From positions 682,001 to 746,000 of the forward strand of contig CAWJMF010000002.1 in the NCBI GenBank assembly GCA_963843945.1: a stretch of DNA of 64,000 nucleotides, written 5' to 3'. Source of the stretch: CAWJMF01 sp963843945 (GTDB lineage: Bacteria > Vulcanimicrobiota > Vulcanimicrobiia > Vulcanimicrobiales > Vulcanimicrobiaceae). Below the pieces are notes generated by a model. It searched no databases, was not told where the DNA came from, and was given only the letters and a program-made list of their open reading frames with translations. Shown piece by piece: positions 56,655 to 64,000 of the stretch. Every line of letters begins with the position of its first letter. The first letter of the stretch is position 1. A program made the position numbers and the translations under genes.

Positions 56655-59216
56655 GCGAACGGACGCCGCGTGGCGGCGGCGCTCAATACTATGCCAAGGC
56701 GAACCGCTAGGTCGCTGAACGGCGAACGGCACCGGAATTCCGTGTGCTCGCAATCGCAAAAGCGCTTCTGGTTCGAACGGCTCGAGCCAGACAACCCCGC
56801 ACTCAACGTAGCGGTACGCTGGCGTCTCGAGGGCACGTTCCACGCGCACCTCGAGGAGGCTTGGCGGCTCATTATCGCTCGCCACGAAACACTGCGAACG
56901 CTTTCTCGAACATTGACGGCGAGCCGCGTCAGGTTATCGAACCCAAGGTTGCATTTCACATTCCGCTCGTCGACTTGACCGCGTTATCCGACAAGGAAGC
57001 GCCGAGGGCGGAGCGCTTCACGCTCTGAAGCGAACAAAACCTTCGATATGACGCGCGCGCCGCTGATGCGCGTACCCACATTCGCGTCCGCGCACAGGTC
57101 TCGATGATTTTAGTCACGACGCACCAGGGGTGCCGATGGCTGGTCCGTCGGCATCTCGCCGCGAGATGGGCGAGATCTGCGCAGCGCTGAAACCGGCCGC
57201 GCGCCCGCGCTCCCGCCGCTCTCCGCAACGTACAGGGACTATGCCATGTGAGAGCGGGAGTGGCTTGCCGCTGCGGCCACGTACCGCGAGGAGCTTCTGG
57301 GAGGCCGCTGGGAGGATTCAGCAGTTCGAGATCCTCCCCGACAAGCCACGCCTCCGGTTCAAACGCCCAACGAGATCGTTTCAGAGCTGCTCGACCGCGA
57401 GCTCACAGATGCGCTCGCCGAGCTTGCCCGAAAAAACCGGAGTGCACGTTGTTCATGGTCGCGTACGCCGCGCTGCTCGCTCTCCTGCACCGTTTTTCCG
57501 GCCAGACCGATATCACGTTGGCACGCAGCTAGCCGGGCGCGACGAGGTCGCATTCGAACGGCTCGTCGGTACATTCGTTAACACGGTGGCGCTGCGTACC
57601 GACGTCGGCGGCGATCCGAGCTTCGGCGAACTCCTCGACGCGCGCGCGATACGGTCGCCGATGCGTAGGAGCTGCGCTCCGTTCCGCTCGAAGACCTGAT
57701 CCAAATCGTAAACCCCCAGCGCGACTTCACCGACAACCTGTTCTCGGTCAACTTCATCTTTCAGCGTTCTTTCATCAAGAACGACACGTACGGGAGCTTC
57801 AGACTCGTCGACCTGCCGTCACGCTCGGCCGGACCGATCTGCGACCTGAACTTCTTCATGGTCGAACGCCCCGAGGGCTGGCGCGCTCGTGCGAATATGA
57901 TCTGCGACGTTTTTACGAGCGAGACCGTCGATGCGATGATCGCACGCTTCGCTGCCTTGCTGGCGCACGTGGTTGCCGATCCCACTCAAAGGATCTCCGA
58001 CGTTCCGTTGATGGACCACAACGAGCGCACGGCGGTTTTCGCCGGCGGCCGCGGTGCGAGTTCGCGCACGCTACCTGGGCACGGTCTCGCTGGGCAAGCC
58101 GAACGAACCGCCCACGCGGTCGAAGGTATCGCTCCGTCACCGAGGCGAAAGTTGCAGCGTCCCTCTCGGAGCTGCTCGGCCGCAGCGGCATCGATCGCGA
58201 GACCGATATTTTCTTGATCGGCTTTCCGTCGCCGCTGGTGCTCCGGTTCGTGTCGCGCGCGAACCAAACGTTCGGCATCGAGTTCGCCCTGCGCGAGCTG
58301 TTCGAACGCCCGACAATCGCCTCCATCGCCGAATACATCGACGCCCTTGCAACGCCTGCGGAGCGCCCTTCCGAAGAGTCGCCGATCCTGACGCTTAACC
58401 GCGGAGGCCGGCGCACGCCGTTCTTCTTCATGCACAGCGACCTCTTCAGCGGCGGCATGTACTGCCGCCGGCTCGCCGCCGGATCGACCCCGAGCAGCCG
58501 ATCCAAGCGGTTGCGGCGCACGGGACGGCCGGCTTGCCGCTCTTCGAGACGATCGAAGCGATGGCGCGCGACTACCTGCCGCGATCCGTGCGGTTCAGCC
58601 GAGTGGTCCGTACCGCCTAGGCGGCTTCTGCGTGAGCGGGCTCGTCGCGTACGAAGTGGCGCGTCTGCTGGAGGCGGAAGGCGAAAGCGTCGAGCGCCTC
58701 GTGCTCGTGAACGCCTCGCCGATGCTGGCCCGGCGCGTTTCGCTCATCGACGCCGTGCTGCGCCGTATCGCCTCGAACGCCGCTCTGGCCCCGAAGCTGC
58801 GCGACACGCTGTGCTACAATTTGGCGCGCTTTCACGCCGCGCTGGTGCTCGGGCCCGGAGCGCTGCTCAAGCTTGCGCGCTACGCACTGGACGAACCGCC
58901 TGCGCCCGCGGCCGGAGGGGCTCACGCAGACCGGCGGCGACCCCGAACCCTTCGCGAAACGGCGCGGGGCGCGCGAGACGGAGAACTCTTTCGCCCACAT
59001 CGCCGCCGGCTCCTAGTACATCCAAAAAAGTACGGTGGTGAAGTAACTTTGGTGTGGGCCGAGGATCAAGACACGGTCGAGGACGACCCGACTGCGGGCT
59101 GGGGGCCGTCGCCGCCAGCGTGCGGATCGTTCGCATGGGCGGAGGCCACATCGCGGGGCTCAACGAGCGCATCGCCGAGCTTGGCATCCGCCACGGAGGA
59201 AGCGCTGCATGGCTGA
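56651..59216 (+). CDS. Terminal NRPS module C-T-TE (frameshifts)
   Basis: Condensation (56.74-58.0 kb): SQKRFWFERLEPDNPALNVA, IIARHETLRT, a motif that reads HQ-G-x-A-D-G-W-S where HHxxxDG is expected, LFMVAYAALLALLHRFSGQT, and LVGTFVNTVALRTD. No adenylation domain follows. Carrier (58.13-58.36 kb): the region around DIFLIGFPSPLVLRFV lacks the usual GxDS wording (G-F-P-S-P). Thioesterase (58.4-59.2 kb): FFFMHSDLFSGGMYCRRLA, the elbow YRLGGFCVSGLVAYEVA with Cys (codon 58629-58631) where Ser is usual, and His in MGGGHIAGLNERI. It ends the assembly line; start GTG overlaps the previous TGA. At least four frame changes. Confidence 0.75.
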
Positions 59217-60141
59217 GGGCGAGATGCGGTCTCGCGTCGCCGTTGTAACGGTCAGCTTCTGGCGCGACTTCGAACTCTGCCGGGACCTCAACGCCAGCGT
59301 CATGCGCTTCTGGCCGGCATCGACCATCCACTACGTCATCGTCGACCGGCGCGATCTCGAGCTGTTTAGCGTCCTCGAGAACGAACGCACCGTCGTCTCG
59401 GCGGTCGAGGAGGTCATCCCGCCGGGGTACTTCAAGCTCGCCTTTTCGAAGCGCTGGTGGCTCTCGACTGCCGCGCTGCGACCGGCGCTCGGCTGGCTCG
59501 TTCAGCAGCTCGTAAAAATCTCGTTCGCACTTGCGGCCAAGGAGGACGTGCTCGTCAACGTCGACTCGGACGTGCGCTTCATCCGGCCGGTCGACCCCGG
59601 GCTCTTCGTGCGCGACGGCCTGACTCGCATGTACCGCTTGCCCGACGGCATCGTCGCGGGCATGAACCACGTGAAGTGGCACCGCAACGTTACGCGCCTG
59701 CTCGGCGTGCGAGCGGATGCCGTGCCGATGGCCGATTACGTCGGCAACATGATCAGTTGGAACCGGCGCGTCGTCGGCGAGGTCTGCGAGCGGATCGAAG
59801 CGGTGACGGGCCTCCCCTGGCACGTCGCGTTCACGCGCGGCCGGCAGGTCTCCGAGTACCTCGCCTACGGGCTCTTCGTCGACAAAGTCGCCGGGCGCGA
59901 AGCGGCCGGAGTTTGGGTGGACGAACGCTCCTGGTGTCACACCTATTGGGGGCCGGAGCCGCTGACTGCCGAAGCGATGCCGGCTTTCGTGCAGCAGCTG
60001 CGCGACGACGATCTCGCCTTTTCAATCGCCGGCTACACCGGAACCGCGCCGGACGTTGCAAACGCGGCCACCGCGCTCGTCACGCGCTTGGCGGAGGCGT
60101 CAGGTCCCGGGGCGGCGGAACGCGCAACGGCGTCGGCTTAG
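59209..60141 (+). CDS. Glycosyltransferase-like protein, DUF6492 type
   Basis: 310 residues, one clean frame, ATG at 59209 inside the end of the thioesterase gene. VAVVTVSFWRDFELCRDLNA starts a Rossmann-like sheet; IHYVIVDRRDLELF and DVLVNVDSDVRFIRP provide an Asp-x-Asp metal site of the GT-A type; WHRNVTRLLG, YVGNMISWNRRVV and FVDKVAGREAAGVW follow. I connect it to the DUF6492 group of presumed glycosyltransferases, from memory. Donor and acceptor are unknown; position suggests glycosylation of the NRPS-PKS product or the polysaccharide. The GC-rich antisense frames across it are not genes. It converges with the GH16-like gene, overlapping by four bases. Confidence 0.75.
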   Translation: MAEGEMRSRVAVVTVSFWRDFELCRDLNASVMRFWPASTIHYVIVDRRDLELFSVLENERTVVSAVEEVIPPGYFKLAFSKRWWLSTAALRPALGWLVQQLVKISFALAAKEDVLVNVDSDVRFIRPVDPGLFVRDGLTRMYRLPDGIVAGMNHVKWHRNVTRLLGVRADAVPMADYVGNMISWNRRVVGEVCERIEAVTGLPWHVAFTRGRQVSEYLAYGLFVDKVAGREAAGVWVDERSWCHTYWGPEPLTAEAMPAFVQQLRDDDLAFSIAGYTGTAPDVANAATALVTRLAEASGPGAAERATASA

Positions 60142-61801
60142 CAGGAGCCCGACGACGGCTTGAACGCGCGAATCCACTGCACGTACATGTACTCGGGCCA
60201 GGGATTCGAGGGCGCCGTGGAATGCGGATCGAGCCAGCTTCCGGGCGCGCCGATCTGGAACATCGTCATGAGCTCTTTATCGGGCGAACCTTGCGTCAGA
60301 TCCGGCGCGCCGCTGTGTCCGGCGACGGGATATCCGTCGATGAAGAACGTCGTTCCGCTCCAAGGCGATCCGTTCTCGACGTAAACGCCTCCGGCGCTGC
60401 CCGAATAGTTCGTCGGGAAAGCCGGGCCGCCGGGTTGGACGAGCACGCCGTAGTCGTGGTAGCCGGAGTTGTAGTTGCCGCTCGACGTCGACGGCCAAGG
60501 ATAGACGCCGGTCGCGCCGGAGCCCGTGGTATTGTTCGAGGACGGACAACTCAGACCGCAGCCGTACGCGAGGTTCGGGCTGCCGGAATTCCACAAAATG
60601 TTGCCCGCGTTCAGCTCGTAGGCGTAGACCGCGGCAAACTGCTCCTCGACGTCCCACTCGCTGCGCAGCAGCTGGCCGCCGTTCTTCCCGACACCGCCGG
60701 TTTCGAGCATCCACCAGGCCGGCGAAAGACCGGGCAGCGGCTGCGGCAGCCGGATCCGCGCCACGAAGAAGCCGTACTGCTGGTTGACGTTCGCGTCCAG
60801 CGTTCCGCTATAGTACTGCGGGAAGTTATAGGCGCGAAATCCGCCTTCGTCGTTCGAGCCCGGCGTGATCGTCGTGCCGGCGGAGCCCGCATAGATGTGG
60901 ATGTTCGAAATCGTCCAAGGATTCGATCCGCCGGTTCCGCTGCCCGAGGGCGTCGCGCCGCCCGAAGTCAGCGTCCCGATAAAGGTAATCGCAGCGCCTT
61001 GATAGCCGATGCCGACCTTCCAGCCGGTCTGCGCGGAGTTCACGTTCGCGACGTTGACCGACAGCGAACCGCCTTCGGAAGGCACGCTGAAGCTTGCCTT
61101 GGCACTCGTCACCGGCCACTGATCGTTGGCCATGATCGTGAGCGACGTCGCGATTGGCGCGGGCATCGGCATCGCTTCGATGCTGAGCGCCTTCGGCGAG
61201 CCGGCGGCGCCCGTGTCGGTGACGATGGCGAACGGGTCGTAGCCGGTTCCGTCGGAGCTATCGCCCATGTAGGTGTCGTACTGGTGGCGTCCCCACGACG
61301 GATAGAAGCCCGGGCCCCAGGTCGCAGCCGGCGCGTACGTCCGCGTCTTCGTGCCGCCCCAGAACGAGCGGTCGAGGCCGTTCGTCGAGACTCGCCCTCG
61401 TTGGCCGGCAAGACGTTGTTCGTGAAGACGACGTGGTTGATGCACGCCGTGGAGCTATTATATGAAAGCGGGAGCGAGGCGCCGCTCGATGGAGCCGGAG
61501 TGGGTGTCGCCCCGACGGGCGTGGGCGTCGCCCCGACGGGCGTCGGTGTCGCCTTTGCGCCGGTCGGCGTCGGAGCGGGAGTCGCGCCGATTGCCGTGGG
61601 CGTCGGCGTCGCGCCGACCGCCGTGGGCGATCCAAGCGGAGTCGGCGTGGGCGTCGAGCCCGAGGGCGGGTTCGCCGCACCGCCGCTCGTCGCAGGCAAC
61701 GTTGCCTTGGCGCCGCCGCCTCCGCTGCATCCGGCAAACGCGACGACGATGCCGAACGCAAAAAACGCCGCCGGATGTGCGAACCTGCGCGCTTCGCGCA
61801 A
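60138..61801 (-). CDS. GH16-like secreted lipoprotein (one frameshift)
   Basis: N-terminal lipoprotein signal (HPAAFFAFGIVVAFAGC, lipobox AFAG-C), then a Pro/Thr linker of GATPTPV-type repeats (61501-61660), then about 440 residues of secreted domain. The catalytic signature of glycoside hydrolase family 16, E-x-D-x-E, is in LLRSEWDVEEQFAAVYA, with lectin-like beta-jelly-roll features around it (WMLETGGVGKNGG, YHDYGVLVQPGG, TTFFIDGYPVAGHSG). A beta-glucan or capsule lyase/hydrolase role is likely; GH16 proteins can also be transglycosylases. Preferred start TTG 61801; the frame is open to 61927. One break at about 61400 joins the two frames. Confidence 0.8.
61501..61660 (-). repeat. Degenerate 21-bp coding repeats (GATPTPV)
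   Basis: Best copies, on the plus strand, are GTGGGTGTCGCCCCGACGGG and GTGGGCGTCGCCCCGACGGG at 61501-61542, followed by several diverged copies. They encode the flexible GATPTPV linker of the GH16-like lipoprotein. Unit length 21 bp keeps the frame, and copy number may vary between strains. Confidence 0.6.
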
Positions 61802-62214
61802 TGCCTCGCAAAAATATTCGGGCGCGGCACGGCGCCACGAGACGTCGGGGATCAGACGCAAATGAAACGGACCTGCGAGCAGTGGTGGGCGGACCGGTGC
61901 AAATGCACCGATGCCGCTACTTAGCAAGGTTGCCAGTCAGCGTGTTGCGACGAAAGTTCGAGGTGCGCATGGACGGGCATCTCGTTGGAATGCATCTGTG
62001 ACAGGGCACACCGTCACTCCTCCGCGCGTGCAACAAAAAACGTGCGCGAAAACCTATGCGACATCGCAGCAAGCAGGGGCTACCTGACGATGATTTTAGC
62101 GAGCATTCGCCTTCGACCCGTAGCGAGACATGCTCGCAACGCGACAAGGTCGAAAGGCCAGAGAGGCAAGATGTGCGCTACCTTGGCAGCCCGGCTTCCT
62201 AGGGGATTGTCGTC
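61802..62214. other. Intergenic region between GH16-like and monooxygenase genes
   Basis: About 410 bases. The first 125 extend the GH16 frame without a convincing start. The rest holds no supported gene; short plus-strand frames (61985-62218) have no ribosome-binding site. It must hold the divergent promoters of the two neighbours, but I could not pick hexamers with confidence. Confidence 0.45.
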
Positions 62215-63417
62215 ATGAGCATCGCCGATGCGGCCGTCATCGGCGCCGGCCCGTACGGCCTCTCGATTGCGGCGTATCTGCGGAGGCGCCATTTGAACGT
62301 CCGCGTGTTCGGACGCCCGATGGAAACCTGGCGCGAGCACATGCCCAAGGGGATGCACCTGAAATCGGAAGGCTTCGCGTCGCAGCTTTTCGATCCGGAC
62401 GGCAAGCTCACGCTGGCGAATTTCTGCAGCGCAGCCGGATCGGCTACGCGGACGTCGGCCTCCCCGTCGCGCTCGCTACGTTTTGCGACTACGGCGTCGC
62501 CTTTGCAAAAAAGTTCGTGCCCGATTTGGACGCTCGCGAAGTGACCGGCGTCGCGCGGGCGGCCGGCCATTTTACGCTGACGCTGGACGACGGCGAAACC
62601 GTCGACGCGCGGCGCGTCATCGTCGCCGTAGGCATCAGTCATTTTGCGTACGAGCCCCCGGTATTCGAACGCTGCTGCCCGAGCTCGCGATGCACAGTTC
62701 GCGCTATCACGACTACGCGCGCTTCAAAGGCGAACGCGTCGTCGTCGTCGGAGCCGGAGCCTCTGCCGTCGACGTTGCCGTTTCGTTGCACGAAGCGGCG
62801 CCTTTCCGTCGCTCGTGGCCCGCACCGCAAAACTTGCCTTTCACGAGCCACCTCAGCTGAAGCGTCCCTTCTCCACCCGTCTTCGCTATCCGCGTTCGGG
62901 TCTGGGCTGCGGCCTCAAGTCGCGCTTCTTCACCGACATGCCGGACGCGTTCGCGCTGCTTCCCCGCGCCTTTCGCGCGCGCGCGGTGCGCACGCAACTC
63001 GGACCCGCGCCGTGCTGGTTCACGTAGGACGTCTTCGTAGCGAACGTTCCGACGCATCTCGGGGTCACGCTCGAGCGCTGCGCGGTCGTGGACGGCCGCG
63101 CCGCACTGGACGTTCGCGACCAAAGCGGCGCGCCGACTCGCATCGTGGCAGAGCGCGCCATCGCAGCGACCGGCTATCGCGTCGATCTGCGCCGTCTGCC
63201 CTTTGGAGGCGACGACCTGCGCGAGGCAATTCGCGTGTACGCGGACGCGCCGCTCCTCACGCGCAACTTCGAGTCGTCCGTTCCGGGCCTGTACTTCGTT
63301 GGGCTGTCCGCCGCGGCCACCTTCGGTCCGCTGCTGCGCTTCGCGTACGGCGCGCGCTTCGCCGCTACGCGCCTGCGCGCGCATCTCGCGCCGAACGGCC
63401 GGCTTGCAAAGCGCTGA
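62215..63417 (+). CDS. FAD-dependent monooxygenase/oxidoreductase (frameshifts and one in-frame TAG)
   Basis: Flavoprotein with two nucleotide-binding folds: FAD site AAVIGAGPYGLSIAAYLRRR at the N-terminus, HMPKGMHLKSEGFASQLFD (typical of N-hydroxylating and FMO-like enzymes), RVIVAVGISHFAYEP, NADPH site VVVVGAGASAVDVAVSLHEA, then ERAIAATGYRVDLRRLPF (the A-T-G-Y motif) and the C-terminal GLYFVGLSAAATFGPLLRF. About 400 residues. Two or three indels (near 62430, 62670 and 62800) and a TAG at 63025 within PCWFT-DVFVA interrupt it. It likely hydroxylates an amine or carbon of the assembly-line product; N-hydroxylation is only one option. Confidence 0.75.
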
Positions 63418-64000
63418 GCGGCCCAGCTGCCTGATCGCTACCTGCGAGAGCTGGTGGTCGACCGCGACGCTGCCGGCACTCCTCGACAAGCGGTTCGCCG
63501 TCACCGGCCTCTCGCCCGGCTCGCTGAGTTTGAGCCGTCACGTCAGGCGAAAGGTAACCTGTTCGCGCGATCCCGTCGCGGCGGCTGCGGCGCTGCGCGA
63601 CCTCGTCGCCAAAAAGCGCTTCGATTGGGTCATCGTGGCCGACGATGCGCTGTTTCGCGCGCTGCTGGAAAGCGGCAGCCGCGAGCGGCTTCGCAGCTGG
63701 TTTCCGGTCGATCCCGAGCGCGACGACCTCATCGCGCTGGTCAGCTCGAAACACGCCTTCGCGGAACGGGCGGCCGAGTTCGCCGTTCCGGTTCCGGAGA
63801 GCCGGACGGCAACGACGGTCGAGGCCTGCTGCCGGCAAGCCGCGGCCCGAGGATATCCGCTCGTCGTGAAGGGTCCGCACGGATTCTCGGGCTCCGAGGT
63901 CTGTCTCGCCGCGACGGAAGATGCCTTACGCCGCGCCTGCGAAAGGTTCTTCGAACGCCACGCTACGGTCTTGCTGCAACGCTTCGTCGACGGTCCGAGC
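63404..64000 (+). CDS. ATP-grasp ligase, N-terminal part (cut by window end)
   Basis: The frame is open from TTG 63404 to the end of the window (199 codons) with no stop. It begins SCLIATCESWWSTATLPALL, a Rossmann-like preATP-grasp domain, followed by KRFDWVIVADDALFRALLE, LIALVSSKHAFAERA (the usual lead to the grasp) and YPLVVKGPHGFSGSEVCLAA, the ATP-binding strand with its Lys. Such enzymes form amide or peptide bonds by acyl-phosphate. It overlaps the monooxygenase end by 14 nt, so they are coupled; amidation or amino acid addition to the product is plausible. The C-terminal catalytic part is not in the window. Confidence 0.78.
   Translation, partial: MQSAERPSCLIATCESWWSTATLPALLDKRFAVTGLSPGSLSLSRHVRRKVTCSRDPVAAAAALRDLVAKKRFDWVIVADDALFRALLESGSRERLRSWFPVDPERDDLIALVSSKHAFAERAAEFAVPVPESRTATTVEACCRQAAARGYPLVVKGPHGFSGSEVCLAATEDALRRACERFFERHATVLLQRFVDGPS

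Noticed and set aside
46350..58400. NRPS-PKS region as a degraded pseudogene cluster
   Set aside because: Active-site motifs of nearly every domain are intact once frames are joined, and gene-to-gene overlaps (GTGA, ATGA) are preserved, which is not expected after long decay.
61501..61660. CRISPR-like repeats
   Set aside because: Units of 21 bp without spacers, in frame, encoding a Pro/Thr linker. No Cas genes anywhere in the window.
59457..61865. Long plus-strand frame of about 800 codons
   Set aside because: It runs out of frame through the glycosyltransferase-like gene and antisense through the GH16-like lipoprotein, is extremely Arg/Ala-rich and has no domain motif. It is a by-product of high GC.
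1..64000. Insertion sequences, integrases, prophage or plasmid genes
   Set aside because: No transposase, integrase, phage structural or partition genes were recognised, and no terminal inverted repeats with target duplications were noticed.

Overview
This is 64 kb of GC-rich bacterial chromosome. There is no phage, plasmid, insertion sequence or CRISPR array. The gene content suggests a free-living aerobic heterotroph from a poorly cultivated deep lineage. It includes a coaD/rsmD/recG/his housekeeping block, a ba3-type terminal oxidase, phosphoketolase plus acetate kinase, and a large surface-polysaccharide and secondary-metabolite locus. My best guess for the phylum is Eremiobacterota (WPS-2) or a neighbour; that is inference from general impression, not a marker-gene result.

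Layout. 1-6.7 kb: the 3' end of a Crp/Fnr regulator, then a minus-strand housekeeping run (hisF, hisIE, recG, HAD hydrolase, rsmD, coaD, coiled-coil protein) and tRNA-Cys. 6.9-11.9 kb: small envelope and stress genes (SPFH protein, STAS protein, YceI, MarR, hemerythrin) and tRNA-Gly. 12.0-15.6 kb: a compact oxidase operon reading coxIIa-coxB-coxA-SCO, with a universal stress protein beside it. 15.6-21.8 kb: a two-component pair and a divergent xfp/ackA pair (phosphoketolase and acetate kinase, i.e. sugar phosphate to acetyl phosphate to acetate plus ATP), flanked on both sides by paralogous proteins of unknown function.

23.7-31.5 kb holds the most unusual block. A minus-strand operon starts with an orphan LuxR-type regulator and continues, with gaps under 10 nt or short overlaps, through three paralogous JmjC/cupin_8-like putative Fe(II) oxygenases, a PAF-acetylhydrolase-like alpha/beta hydrolase and a TIGR04325-type putative methyltransferase. 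A GT39-like membrane glycosyltransferase converges on its end, and a second, paralogous LuxR regulator lies beyond it.

31.7-46.2 kb is a Wzx/Wzy-type exopolysaccharide locus: outer-membrane export protein, initiating sugar transferase, UDP-sugar dehydrogenase, chain-length protein, BY-kinase-like ATPase, UDP-glucuronate decarboxylase, HprK-like protein, flippase, two GT2 glycosyltransferases, polymerase/ligase, two methyltransferases and a WecG-type transferase. It runs directly into 46.3-59.2 kb, a small NRPS-PKS hybrid line: A-T; a phosphopantetheinyl transferase; KS-AT-ACP-aminotransferase-C-A-T; C-T-TE. After it come a glycosyltransferase-like gene, a GH16-like lipoprotein, a flavin monooxygenase and an ATP-grasp gene cut by the window edge. 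The predicted product is a short peptide-polyketide carrying a beta-amino function, possibly tailored by the last genes.

Caveat on sequence quality. From about 29 kb to 63 kb many genes are broken by frameshifts, most densely at 31.8-37.7 and 44.3-58.1 kb. Reading across frames recovers intact catalytic motifs, and nearly every break I examined is repaired by restoring one base in a short homopolymer. I therefore treat these genes as intact and blame uncorrected long-read indels. Coordinates for them are spans from start to natural stop, not open frames.
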